Assembly: GCA_004352715.1 (NCBI GenBank)
Contig: SCFE01000091.1
Coordinates: 1,729,078 to 1,781,377, forward strand
Reading direction: 5' to 3'
Origin: Hofstenia miamia
Taxonomy: Eukaryota; Xenacoelomorpha; Acoela
DNA length: 52,300 nt
Each line of letters starts with the position of its first letter. Positions within the stretch are counted from its first letter, which is position 1. Made by a program: the position numbers and the translations under genes. This document shows, one piece after another, positions 1-10,560 of the stretch. A model generated the notes under the pieces. It had not been told where the DNA came from and searched no databases. It saw nothing but the letters and a program-made list of their open reading frames with translations.

Positions 1-2
1 AG

Positions 3-215
3 TACAGAGAGTTGGCAGAAGAAATAGAAAGGCTGTGGAAGTTAAAGAAAGTTGAAGTAGTCCCAGTATTTGTAGGAGCAGTGAGTAGGAAGCATAAGAG
101 ATACTTGGAGGAGTTGGGAGTACCAAAGTGGGGAGGAGCAGTAGCACAGAAGGCAGCACTGTTAGGAACAGCTAGAGTCCTGAGGAAAGCTCTCAGACTC
201 CCTGGGAACTGGTGA
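3..215 (+). CDS. C-terminal end of an RLE-type non-LTR retrotransposon polyprotein (partial, truncated by window start)
   Basis: The frame is open from base 3 and ends at TGA 213-215. It encodes about 70 residues starting YRELAEEIERLW and ending in a basic tail (LLGTARVLRKALRL). The same tail ends the longer minus-strand copy at 51806-52300, which contains the RPDIVVV...IDIAVP stretch of a PD-(D/E)XK-like endonuclease. This is therefore the last part of the same LINE family, downstream of its endonuclease core. Compared with the other copy it has lost about three residues before GAVS and differs at a few positions (KWGG for KWVE), so the copies are diverged. It is followed by a trinucleotide tail typical of LINE 3' ends. 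The ATG at 12 is internal and not a true start. I am confident of the homology between the two ends; the R2-like clade assignment is inference from the endonuclease type. Confidence 0.8.
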   Translation, partial: YRELAEEIERLWKLKKVEVVPVFVGAVSRKHKRYLEELGVPKWGGAVAQKAALLGTARVLRKALRLPGNW

Positions 216-262
216 GTTCCCCGAGCTGAGAGGGATACCAGCATGAAGCTGTGAGATGCAAG

Positions 263-303
263 AATAATAATAATAATAATAATGATGATGATGATGATGA
301 TGA
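263..303 (+). repeat. Trinucleotide tail (AAT)n(GAT)n of the left LINE copy
   Basis: Seven or so AAT units run into (GAT)n about 50 bp after the LINE stop codon. The right-hand copy ends in (ATT)n on the plus strand, which is the same AAT tail read in reverse. This supports a 3' end generated by target-primed reverse transcription. Confidence 0.8.
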
Positions 304-734
304 AAGTTGGGTAATTCATTTGCTGAAAGGGAAAGACGCAATAAGATAATCAGAACTGAAAATTGGAAGATTGCTATGACACTGCTGTGCAATGTGACAA
401 GCGTGCATTTGTACAATCAAAATTATTCTATGCTCAATAATTTGGATATGAAATCTCAACTTTTCCCAAAATAGACTACCAAAGGAATTTATACTAACCC
501 ATCATACTTTATATATTTATAGTTACCATAGTTACCATAGCCTCAACATACTCATATTTCTCCATTTAAGACCAACTATAATTGACTTCAATTTGCTACC
601 TACATGTTACTGAAATTCAAGCCGCTGATCCAAAGAAGTGTCTTCATTTTGATCGAATAGTTCTTTTCGTGAACTTCATTCAACGGCTTAGCACAATTTA
701 TCAAGGAAATGCCACGCAACAATTTAATTTATTT
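304..734. other. Unannotated AT-rich sequence
   Basis: I see no coding, RNA or repeat feature here apart from a short perfect duplication (tagttaccatagttaccata) near 520-540. Confidence 0.6.
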
Positions 735-944
735 CAGTGGCGTACGCAGGGGGGACATGGTGGAATGCCTCCCGTCAGGTTTCCAAATTTGATTTTGACT
801 CGATAAATCAAAAAAATTTTCGTAAGAAATTGAAAAATTTAAAATCTAGGATCGTGAAATGCAAATTTTAGGGTATATTTTCTCAATATTTTCTAAAAAA
901 TGATGATGATGTCCCCCGTCAAAAAATCCTTGGGTACGCCCCTG
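735..944. mobile_element. hAT-type MITE, 210 bp
   Basis: The left end reads CAGTGGCGTACGCAGG and the right end, reverse-complemented, reads CAGGGGCGTACCCAAGG. They are imperfect terminal inverted repeats fitting the hAT YARNG pattern at the left end. The 8 bases before it (atttattt, 727-734) and after it (attgattt, 945-952) match at 7 of 8 positions, the expected length of a hAT target-site duplication. The interior is AT-rich and non-coding. A related copy with similar ends and interior lies at 35285-35517. Confidence 0.8.
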
Positions 945-1672
945 ATTGATTTCCCTTATTATTACACGCGATATCTATAATCGAAAACCACTGTTTTATC
1001 ATTGTTATCGATGTTACAAACAAGTTTTCAAAACATATCTGGAAAAGCAATTTAATCCATTTCCCTGCAACATCTCCCTGATATTTGTTTGACCTCTTGT
1101 TGATTAAAACGAAACTTAAACAATGGACAATCTTTTTGTAAAAAATAAGTGGGGCCATTCATGTACGCATTTTCTAGTGTGAACTCGCATCAATATAATA
1201 CTTACTTTTGTTGGCTTTTCTAGTGCTTAAGGAAATTTTTTATGTGTTATTATTTGTTTGAACAAAGAGTTACTTCTTCTTCTTCCTTCCCATGGGTATT
1301 TGATCTTAGCCACCTTCTCTATCCAATTTTAAAAACTGACGATGCCTTTATCATATGATGGCAATGTTAATATATAATAAATGCTATCAGAAATGGGAAA
1401 TGTGTTCGATTTTAAACTCGATTCTTGAATGCTCATCATTTAAATCGTGAAGGGATACAGAATGTGTAAAGTTTGAGAAACATTATGAGATATTGTACAT
1501 ATTAAGACAATCTACTGATGCCATTCCCTTAACCAAGTATAAAAAATCCACCCTTATATTGTTTTCTTCGCCTATTTTAATCATGAAGGGAAAAAGAAAA
1601 CCAGTTTTATTATTTGATAATGAATGATTACAGCATCTTTTATCACTCAGAAGGGTCCTAAAAAGTGTTTAC
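945..1672. other. Unannotated AT-rich sequence
   Basis: I recognise no gene or repeat here. The short open frames are at the length expected by chance in DNA of this composition. Confidence 0.6.
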
Positions 1673-1806
1673 TAAGGCCAAGGTTAAACGTGATTGGTCA
1701 CGCGGATCTGTCACATTTTGGCATAAGCGCGCGTCTAACTAGCGATGTGACGTTATTTTGTAACTTTTCTTGCTGCTACCAATCACGTAGTCTAACCACC
1801 GCCTAA
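1673..1806. repeat. Foldback (inverted-repeat) element with CCAAT-containing arms
   Basis: The left arm at 1673-1698 (ctaaggccaaggttaaacg then tgattggt) pairs imperfectly with the right arm at 1778-1806, whose reverse complement runs cttaggcggtggttagac then tacgtgattggt. The arms are about 26-29 bp. The centre is CpG-rich (gcgcgcg) and holds a CRE-like tgacgtta. It could be a short MITE. The paired ATTGG/CCAAT boxes in divergent orientation also resemble a small bidirectional promoter. The inverted repeat is visible directly; function is unknown. Confidence 0.6.
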
Positions 1807-4800
1807 GATTGATAATTTAACATTCATTGACTCAAGAAAGACTCCGGGGTGTTCAGAAATTTCTTATAGTTATTTCCAGATGTTTATGTATGTTCCAGGA
1901 ATTAGTAACAAAAGGGATTTTCGTCTTCTGATTCATCAAAGTAAAGCTTTGTAATGCCACAACCTATATTTCCTGTATTTGATTTTGGACCTCAGAATTA
2001 TTTTCAAATAATGACAAGACCAAATTATTACATTATTTGCCTTGAAGTATGATAGTGAGCAATTAACTTTCCCCTTTATTCAATTGATTACATTTCAGCT
2101 GACGTTTATTCCCAAAATGTCAGACTTATTCTTTCTATATGCGAAGTGTAGTTTATTTGCTTTCAAAACAGTTTTTCACAATGCTACTCAGTATATTTTT
2201 TTCCAAGATTTGTCTGTATGAAAAAATTATGTTGTAACTTCATTAAAATACATGTCGGTGTTCATTGAGGAGTGTTCTATGAAGGATCCGCTCTATAACA
2301 TTTGTAATGATGGATATTAATATGATTTTTGATTTATTAACTATCACAAGATGTGCTAATCATTACTATTATATATTATCTCACAATAACATGCATGTCG
2401 GTTTTGCGAAGTCGGAAGGAATTTGCTATCTATTATTTCAAATTATTTTTAACCAAAAAGTCATAGCGATGACGAAGTTTTTTACGAATCAACCTCCTTG
2501 TACATGGTAGAAACCAAGATTACATTTTTCTAGTACATAGCGATTTCTTGCAGCTAAGGAAAACCTTGCATTTATTTTTTTATTTTCCACCATGAGATAT
2601 TACAGTAGGTTCCTTTGGGACAACATTTTTTGTACTATGGCTAGTATAAATTTTGTCTTAAAATTTTCGTTTCATAGTGTAACAAAGAAATCTCTCGCAT
2701 AAATCGCAGTGCGTATTTTTATATGAAACCCCTTTAATGTGTATAAATTGCTTTACATAAATAATATTTGAATGTTGTCAATTTTGCTGTTTTCTGTAAC
2801 TACTTTGTGCTGCCCTCTCAGTCTGTCTTTTGAGTTTGTAAAATCGCTTCATGCATCGTTTTTCTACAATTTTTTTATGACCACAAGGAATTTTCCAGAA
2901 ATCATGTAATTTGATGTAGTCTATTGGAAAATATGTATTATCAGCAGTACAATGCATCAGATTAGAGCTGCAGACATCTAAAAATGGCACTTGAGAATTT
3001 TCACCTTGTGTTTGAGATTTTCAGAAAATTATAAAACTGGCTATGATTGGAATGAATCGGGGTCGTTCCGATTTTGAAAACTTATGTGAATAGGGTCCGT
3101 TTTTATGAAAGTTGTTGACTAATTTAAACAACTAGTGATAAAAATTTAATATTTCTACCAAATTAAAAAAATGTCATTTGAAGTTAAGTACTTGCACTGA
3201 CTACGGTAATGCGACCAAGTCAATGATTTTCATAAACAAGATATTAACTTAGAAAAAATTATATTAAGAAAACAGACCATCCTTATTAAAAATAAATAAC
3301 TAAGCATAAGATCTCCTAGTTATTTCCGTAACATGAATTCGTCAAAACTTTATTTAAATTCGTTTTGCTTGAAGCACAAATATATCAATGACACAATTTT
3401 TTAATAATTTCTTAAAGTAAAATAAAACAAGCAAAAACGTTTTAGCAATCTTTATTTCTAATATTCAAGTACTGTAAATATTGGAATGACGTGAATATGG
3501 AGATCAAACTTGAAGAAAATTCTACATTTTAGGGAAAAAATTCAAGGAATTCTTTCTAAAAAGCAGCAATTAACAGGCATCTCTCACTAACTGAACACAT
3601 TTACGCAATTCATATAAATATTAAGTCTATTGAATATAATGTATCTTTATAATTGTGTAGGACTTTTATATTCCAGTCTTAAAAATTTTTTAGTTTCAAT
3701 ATATATAAATATATATATTAGGGCTATTCTTAAGATAGATTTTTTGTAAATTTGCAAATGCTTGGGTTCCAAACGTGGAGAAGTTATAAAATATGCTTAA
3801 AGAATAACAAAGAAAAACACTGAACGTAGGAAACGTCATGCCCTCTCTATTTTGAGATTTTATAGTAAGTATCCAGCCGTATTTTATAAAAAAATAAGAA
3901 TGCCAGTTTTTAAATGTAATGTTGAGAAATTGCAGCAAGCTTAATATTGATTTAAAGTGTATTAGTGCTTTGATGCTGCCTTTGCTATATTTTACATGAG
4001 TTTAATAGCCTTGATTTTTCCTAAAAACCTCAAATATCAAGTTTCGAGTTCCAATAACATTTTATGCATTTTATTGCTTTTGAATAAAACACTAGTGTGT
4101 TATAAAACTCTAGACAGATGCTAGTATCAAATCTTCGATTTAAAACCAAACAGAGTTCCAACTATTGGCAATTAATCACAAAACTTGCGGAACATAAGGC
4201 CCATTATCTCCTAATAGAAAATTATAGTACTAAGAGTAACAGAAAAATCAGTCTTTACGCTGAAGTTTAACTTTTTTAATTGCAAAGTTTTGCTGGCAAA
4301 TATATTTGTGAAGTATCCAATTCTTCCAGACAATTTGAAGCCAATGGAGGTCATTTATGAAAGACATGTCTATATTTTGCACAGAATATTTTCGAGTCTC
4401 TTTATAATATCATTTTATCATTTTCTCTTGATAATGAAAGGAATGCAATATGCTCCATTAGAGTTAAAATTCTTCAACAATGATCACAATGCAGTATATT
4501 CTAAGTTTCATGCCCATTAAGTCATAAATCTACCAACAATATGGTTGTAAGTAGTTTTTAAACTATTTTAATGGTCTTTCAACAGTTAGACCTAATGTGT
4601 GATTTCCTGATTTTTAGGGCAGGTACAGTCCTAGAATTTTTTCAATGGGTTGTGGTTGAATTATTTTTTATATTATTGCAAAGTATAAATCGCAATTTAT
4701 GCAGAATCAAAAATTGCAATGATTTTTGAGATTTTCTATAAAAAAACTAGGGGACGGGAGCAGAATGGGAGCAGCTGTCCTCCCTGTTTAGCTAATAAAT

Positions 4801-5001
4801 AAGAATATTGAAGCAACTTAGTAATTAAATTCTATGTTTTTCGTAACGCATATAACTTTGTTTATTTAACCTTCTTATGTAAAATTTAAATGAAGGAAGG
4901 ACATGATATAATTTAATAAATGGTGAAAAATTTTATTATTAAAATAATTTTTATACCATTTGTCCCTCATCCCACACTAAAGTTGAAAAAAATAAATTTT
5001 G

Positions 5002-5003
<2 letters not shown>
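1807..5003. other. Unannotated AT-rich sequence
   Basis: About 3.2 kb with no recognisable gene or repeat apart from short TA runs near 3700-3720. The open frames are short, with no family motif. Confidence 0.6.

Positions 5004-5038
<35 letters not shown>
5004..5038. repeat. (TA)n microsatellite
   Basis: Uninterrupted TA dinucleotides, about 17 units. Confidence 0.95.
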
Positions 5039-5042
<4 letters not shown>

Positions 5043-5198
5043 TGGAGCAGATTTTGATGAATTTTTTCGAATCAAGTGGAATGTTTTTATTATGAAATTA
5101 ACTTAATTTTAGCAAGCATTTATTTTTTGAATATCCTCATGCATTCAGAATTTTAAGAAGTATTGCTTTGCAAAATTTATAGAAATCTTATTACATTG

Positions 5199-5212
5199 AC
5201 GATATATATACA

Positions 5213-5250
<38 letters not shown>

Positions 5251-5252
5251 NA

Positions 5253-5285
<33 letters not shown>
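5199..5285. repeat. (TA)n microsatellite with a one-base N join
   Basis: Two TA tracts are separated by a single N at 5251. The word acgatatata occurs at the start of the left tract and again immediately after the N. The join is therefore probably an unmerged contig overlap. Confidence 0.85.
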
Positions 5286-5287
<2 letters not shown>

Positions 5288-5469
5288 GGGTATTCCAAGA
5301 AAGGAATTTACTTTGTTTTCATTGGGCTGTGCTGCCTAGAGATGACAACTATGATTGTGGATTATTCTCCGATGTATTTTCCGTATTTTCTTTGTAAGTG
5401 AAAAAAGTGTCTTCAAATTCGATTCTATTTTTATAAAACGATGCCAGTTAATTGTCGTTTTTTATATCT

Positions 5470-6715
5470 TATTTCAAGGTGATCAAATCGTCACTTCATG
5501 TCATCTTTGAGATCCCGTCCATTATTTGAATGTTATGTTCAGCAATGCGATTGCTTCGTGGCACATTCACTGCTGATGGTTCCGCCACCCAGTGGTGAAA
5601 GAGACTGGAGAACGTATTATCATACATTGATAGTGCTTTTTATAGATTCGTCGACATCGCCGCAGTAATACTGATCGAAGAATCACAATGATGCCCATTG
5701 ATTTGCAATGATAAAGCAAATATTACCCAATTTCTTCACCATTTCTTTATGAGAATGAAAACACACAACGCGAAATTACTCTCGAATTCCAACTTGTCTG
5801 ATGACAACTAGGCAACTTTTTTCAATGGTTCTTTGGCATCTGATTCATTCCTTAAAATAATCTTCACTTGCTAGGCACAGTACTAGACGCTCTTCGCCCT
5901 TTGACATTCTGAAAAAGAATTAGTGATAATAAACTACATTTTACAATTTAAACATAAAACTAACCTCTTTCCATCAAAATGAAAACAAAATCTTTCATTT
6001 GTCTTCTAAATCTTTATAATTTCATTTTCAACTTTCTATTGTCCTTTGATACTGCGCTCCCAAATTGCTGACTTACTTGGAGTAGGCAGATTTATGCTGT
6101 ATCTTTCATTTTCCTGCAAACTATTGTCATTTTTCTTGTACTCAAACCGCAAGGCATCAAATCGGCCGCTAAATTTGTTGACGATCTTTCTATGTGATCA
6201 GATGAGGAACTGCAGAAAATAGCATCCCTTTGATTTTCGTCAAATCTTTGTCATCCTTTTAATAATGATCAATTTTAAAGTCTTGTTCATCCCACATGAC
6301 TATATTGTGCACCTGAATCCGTTTAAAATGGAACAGTATCCGCTTTGACGGGTTTATCAAAGGAGTCCCGTCCATTTTTGTTGTGTAACCAACCTGTGCA
6401 GTCGTAATTACTTGAAGACTGTAAAATTTCTTGTCTTCCGCTGTCCAACATTTCCCAGATTTAAGTGTGACGACAAATACTTTGTCCAAGTTTACAGAAA
6501 ATGATTTTCCTTTTCCTCTGGTATGGCATCTTTGGAATACCTCGTTGTCTTCATAAAATCTGCGCAACTTTCGTCGTATTTCTTTTGTCGTAACTTTGGG
6601 GAAACTAAATGCTGACCACAGTTTCTGGAATTCTTAGTCATTATATCTAGCCCTTCGGATTTCTTTTTTTGTTTAGAGTATGAAGCCGTGCAACCATATA
6701 TTTAAAATGAGGCAT
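5470..6715 (-). pseudogene. Decayed unrecognised gene, possibly transposon-derived, with a candidate 56-bp intron
   Basis: Reading the minus strand from an ATG at 6715 (MPHFKYMVARLHTLNKK), one frameshift and one stop lead into an open stretch at 6567-6259. That stretch contains LDKVFVVTLKSGKC and ends at TAA. Further frames continue downstream: FDALRFEYKKNDNSLQENER near 6160-6100, then RFCFHFDGK near 5999-5966. After that, gag|gttagt at 5967-5959 and ttctttttcag ending at 5909 delimit a possible 56-bp GT-AG intron. Splicing it keeps the frame open into MSKGEERLVLCLASEDYF. The LDK.F...C and HFDGK segments recall, from memory only, a family of metazoan DDE-like or transposon-derived proteins. 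I cannot name it. At least three frame changes or stops show it is not functional. The 3' limit is uncertain. Confidence 0.4.
5909..5964 (-). other. Candidate 56-bp intron in the minus-strand pseudogene
   Basis: On the minus strand the donor is gag|gttagt and the acceptor ttctttttcag|a. Removing it joins FHFDGK to RMSKGEERLVL in one frame. Its size is similar to the 49-bp intron candidate in the THAP transposase at 27431-27479. Confidence 0.35.
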
Positions 6716-6992
6716 TTTTATCGAATTCGTGAGGTCATAAGTTTAGGGTTCTTTCTCAAGTTTTGGGGGTAAATTGATTGCTTTCGTTTTAAGAGAATTT
6801 GCCTCATATTTAGACATCCTACGTATAATAATCATAAATAAATCATGTGAAATAACTCTTTTTATATTATTTAGTGATAAGAGATCGTTGACATGATGAC
6901 CCTCCTCACCTAACTAAATTAATGAGAAACAAAAAGAATGCTCGTTTTCTATTAATAAACATAATTAATTGAATATTTTCAATAAATCATCA

Positions 6993-8271
6993 CAGGCGTC
7001 CGCAGGGCAAAGTTGGAATCCATTCGACCCTAACAGCCGGTTGGCAAGCCGATCGACCGGTACCGGTCAGGATTTTTTCATGCCGGTTGACCGGTGTGAA
7101 CTTGGCTTCTAATGAGTAGATCTGAAGCCCACGATTATTATCTCAGTGCAGTACTCCTAAGATTATGGGGGTGGGTGATTGCGATAAATTATATGTTGCA
7201 TAAAGCGCTTTTGTTTTTGATGCACTCTCTCTCAATGACAACCATTACTTTGATAAGTGTATCGAAAAATGATTAAGAGTGCATTGCAATCATTATGGGT
7301 TTGCATTAGGTTACTTTTTTAGATGTGAAGGAGAAAGCTTTGTATTTTACGTGCTAAAGAGTGAGATCATAAGGATTTCAGCCTATACATGTACACAATA
7401 CCAAAATTGTTGACATTATTTTGGACTTTTTTTTTATTTTAAAATGTGAAGACAGAGTTGCACACTGATTTTGCAAACTCACCGGGAAATATTGGTCCGT
7501 AAGAGCATGATTTTCTATTTTTAGCGGCATTTTGCGAGTCAGAATTTTCTGTATTGTACAAATTTCTATGTCAAAGTTTGGTGACGATAAAAATGTTAAT
7601 GTCTTCATGTTGTTTTTTGTAATAAATTGAATTAGAGTTCTATTTATCGGATTGGTGATATTAGAATTTATTTTTGCCATTAAATTTCATGTACATACAG
7701 TGGCCGAATTTTGACCGCTACTGCCAAATACCGAATTAAGTTTTAAGTTTATTGGCTGCCAACAGGTATTGCCAATAAACTAGTAATACCAATTGGCTAG
7801 GGATTTCTTGATACGGTTAATATTTTGATGTATAGTCACATTGTTTTTCATTGAATGTGTTGTAATATAGATACGTACAGTCCTTTCAGTCCTGAAAATC
7901 GAAATCATTCCAGTTTCAGCAAACTGCCAGCAAAGTATTCGTGATACCAACCTCAAAGGCCAAGTCTGAGCTCAACGTCTCTTCGGCTGGAGATTTTTTT
8001 ATTGAAAATCGTACTCTTTTAAAAAGAGATGCTGTTAAGAATTTGTAGTCTTGAAAGAAACAAGACTTAACAAACTTATCTAGACTTTTAATCTGCACTG
8101 ATGATTTGCATACTTTGCAAATTTGAGAGATAATCAAATTTGAGAATATACTGTCTTAACCATTTAAATTGCTGTGTCCTTTCCCTTAACTTTAGGGTGA
8201 CCGGCCGGTTACAGCCGGTTGAGAAAAAGCTTAGCCGATTTCGTCGGGTCAGCCAAAAACTCTGACGCATG
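6993..8271. mobile_element. Candidate DNA transposon with GC-rich CCGGTT-bearing ends
   Basis: The left end reads CAGGCGTCCGCAGG and the right end, reverse-complemented, reads CATGCGTCAGAG. Just inside both ends, in otherwise AT-rich DNA, are islands with repeated CCGGT/ACCGG and ACAGCCGGTTG words (7030-7105 and 8195-8260). Bordering octamers match only about 4 of 8, so no convincing target-site duplication is visible. The interior holds minus-strand open frames at 7378-7680 (100 codons) and 7916-8137 (73 codons, containing CKVCKSS), plus 8088-8270 in another frame. These may be remnants of one protein, but I recognise no domain. The CCGGTT-rich ends resemble the element at 46182-46857. Confidence 0.4.
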
Positions 8272-8559
8272 GATGCACAGCGTGTACAGCACCCCCTAGA
8301 AATTTTGTATTTTTTTCAATTTTTGTGCCTTTTGCTTTTTTGCGCTTTTTGCCTATTTAGCTATTCGAGATTTTTTCCCTTGTGCGTAGTTTCTAAAAAT
8401 CTGCGGTGGGGCCTGTTTGCTGTATGCAATGTATATTTTGTTATCGCATATACGCTTTTAACCATTTTAATGAAAAATTGAAATCTTTAGTTCGATGGTT
8501 CGAGGCGATTTTTTTCCGTTCAGACTTTAGATCAAAATGCTCAACTGATACCAAAACAG

Positions 8560-8562
<3 letters not shown>

Positions 8563-8594
<32 letters not shown>

Positions 8595-8690
8595 NNNNNN
8601 NNNNNNNNNNNNNNNNNNNNNNNNNNNNNNNNNNNNNNNNNNNNNNNNNNNNNNNNNNNNNNNNNNNNNNNNNTATATATATATATATAT
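8563..8690. repeat. (TA)n microsatellite containing a 79-N gap
   Basis: TA tracts at 8563-8594 and 8674-8690 flank Ns at 8595-8673. The sequence evidently could not be assembled through the repeat. Open frames across it encode only IYIYIY and X. Confidence 0.95.
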
Positions 8691-8694
8691 GCAT

Positions 8695-9958
8695 GTCTGT
8701 GTGCATGCAATATGTGTGTTACTCGGACAATAAAATTTAACTTGTCCATACAATGAGTTTACAGTCTTTTCATATTAATGTTCATCTTTCTGTTGCAGGA
8801 TGGCATCATTTTGCAATATTCATAAAATGCGTCTTCTAATTTGTAGACTAATTACTAGCTTCTCCAATTCTTAAGTTAGCCTTGAGTTGTAATTGACTAT
8901 ATTTTGAAAAATTGGATTTATTTAGAATAAATTCTCTTTAATTTAAACGCTGCATTCAAATTAAGTGGTCAGGATAAAAACAATTTTCAGCAAGATCTCT
9001 TGTCTAATTGTAGCAAAAGGAGGAGTTATCTGACATCCGAAATGAACAATTCACGAAAAAAAATGCGTTTTCCATAACATAATGTCGTTTGATTTAATTA
9101 AAAAGGTTAGCTATCAAAATAATATTTTGAGGAATTATATCCAAATTATAAATGATTAAATATTGAAAAAAATATCAAATGCCTATATTTAATATATTTT
9201 TTGCATATTTGATGGTTTCTTGAAAAATTTTAAATGCTAATAACCACGTTCAATAGCAGCATCAAGTGACAAGTGCATTGAAAATGTCTCTTTATGGAAA
9301 GTTTCTGGTTACTGTCTTTTTTATATAAAAAAGAACACTAATCGTAGATGTTGCTCATATAGGCTTCAAACCTCTTCATTCCGTGAACACTAGATATGGA
9401 AACAATATGAATCTCTTTTCAAAATCAAATTATAATTGAAAAATATTTAATCCTTTCAAATACTTCAGGCACATCAATACACCTTGGTATAAATTTTTAG
9501 CGTGAGAGTAGTCTCTTCAATAAACGTGTTCCTGTTCCAAGATTTCCAAATTTCCTAATAAATTATAAGAAAATTGATTCAAAATGTGTAAAATGGTTTG
9601 TCCTCTGAAAAGGTTAATATATAACCTACTGCGACTTAATTTAAAATAGGGCAATAATGATAAATTTTGATTGTCTCACGTTCTTGCGATGGAATATTTC
9701 AAAGGTTAAACACCTGAAATGAAGAATTCATTGTTCTGTGACAGGTTAAAGTGTATCTTGGCAGATATTTTTATAAAATTAAATATTAAAATCAAACACT
9801 CTTTATTTCGCGCTAAATATTTGTACAATATTTTAAGCCGGTGGTTGGACTTACTTCCAAATTTATGGTAGGATTTCATTAAGTATTTTGAAATTTTTTT
9901 AGATATAAGCTGCTTTATTATTTAGCATTTATAATCTACTTAAATTTTAAAAGCTTTG
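8695..9958. other. Unannotated AT-rich sequence
   Basis: I recognise no gene, RNA or repeat family here. Confidence 0.6.
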
Positions 9959-9959
9959 C

Positions 9960-9997
<38 letters not shown>

Positions 9998-9998
9998 A
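9959..9998. repeat. (TA)n(TG)n microsatellite at the 3' edge of a Penelope-like fragment
   Basis: A run of TA is followed by a run of TG. It directly borders the downstream end of the minus-strand Penelope-like fragment. Confidence 0.9.
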
Positions 9999-10560
9999 TT
10001 ATAAATGTAGTTATACTGAGCTTTGGAAACATTTGAAATTTGAAACGGTTTCGATGGCTAGCAATCATCTTCAGTATGGCAATTGTAATATGCAAAAATT
10101 TTACAACCAACGACATTAAGGGAAACATAGATATGTTCTATGCACCATAAATCTAAAATTATTGATGTTTTTTTTTCGTTGTTTATTATTTCATTTCTGT
10201 TTGTTTGTAGTGTTAATAGAAATTTTTTCACTAATTTTATGATGCTTAGATCTTTGTAATATCTAAAAATTTTCTTCCTTGATTTCATAGTGATGTTACT
10301 AAATTTCAGAATTTAAGTGTCCTCTTATGTGTTCTTTCATCCTTGTTCTCAGATATCTCTTATTTTTTTGATCCGATGTATGATTTATTGTAATCGGTAC
10401 ATTACAGAAGAAACTAATTTCTTAGGGATAAGATCTTTGTTGCATATAATGCTAATATTGGTACAACTTCGCTGAATTTTAACTTGGTGTTTGATCTTTT
10501 GATTAATTTTTTGAAAATTTTAACTTGGTTGCATAAATACGGAAGTTTTTCATTGTTACT
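9999..10560 (-). pseudogene. Penelope-like retroelement fragment, GIY-YIG endonuclease end
   Basis: The minus strand from about 10545 encodes LPYLCNQVKIFKKLIKRSN, then SEVVPILALYATKIL. The family's usual LPY motif and linker occupy this position. After two stops come DYNKSYIGSKK (10394-10364) and, after a frameshift, RYLRTRMKEHIRGHLNSEI (10353-10295). Together these match the SYIG..KR.L..R..EH pattern of the GIY-YIG nuclease that follows the reverse transcriptase in Penelope-like elements. A last frame (10288-10058, 76 codons) covers the expected C-terminal tail. It is broken by several stops and one or more frameshifts and lacks a visible RT. The non-coding 3' part contains the CTGAAGA...GAAA motif annotated separately. 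I am confident in the family; the copy is dead. Confidence 0.75.
10046..10074 (-). ncRNA. Hammerhead-ribozyme-like core, degenerate
   Basis: The minus strand reads CTGAAGA, then a short inverted repeat GAT...ATC enclosing TGCTAGCC, then GAAACCG. CTGANGA-stem II-GAAA is the conserved order of a hammerhead core, and Penelope-like elements are known to carry hammerheads in their terminal repeats. I cannot find a convincing stem III and cleavage site after GAAA, so activity is doubtful. A second copy lies at 34565-34592. Confidence 0.35.

Noticed and set aside
10058-10288. Independent small gene of 76 codons ending in EDDC
   Set aside because: It overlaps the hammerhead-like motif and follows the GIY-YIG remnant on the same strand, so it is better read as the decayed C-terminus of the Penelope-like element.
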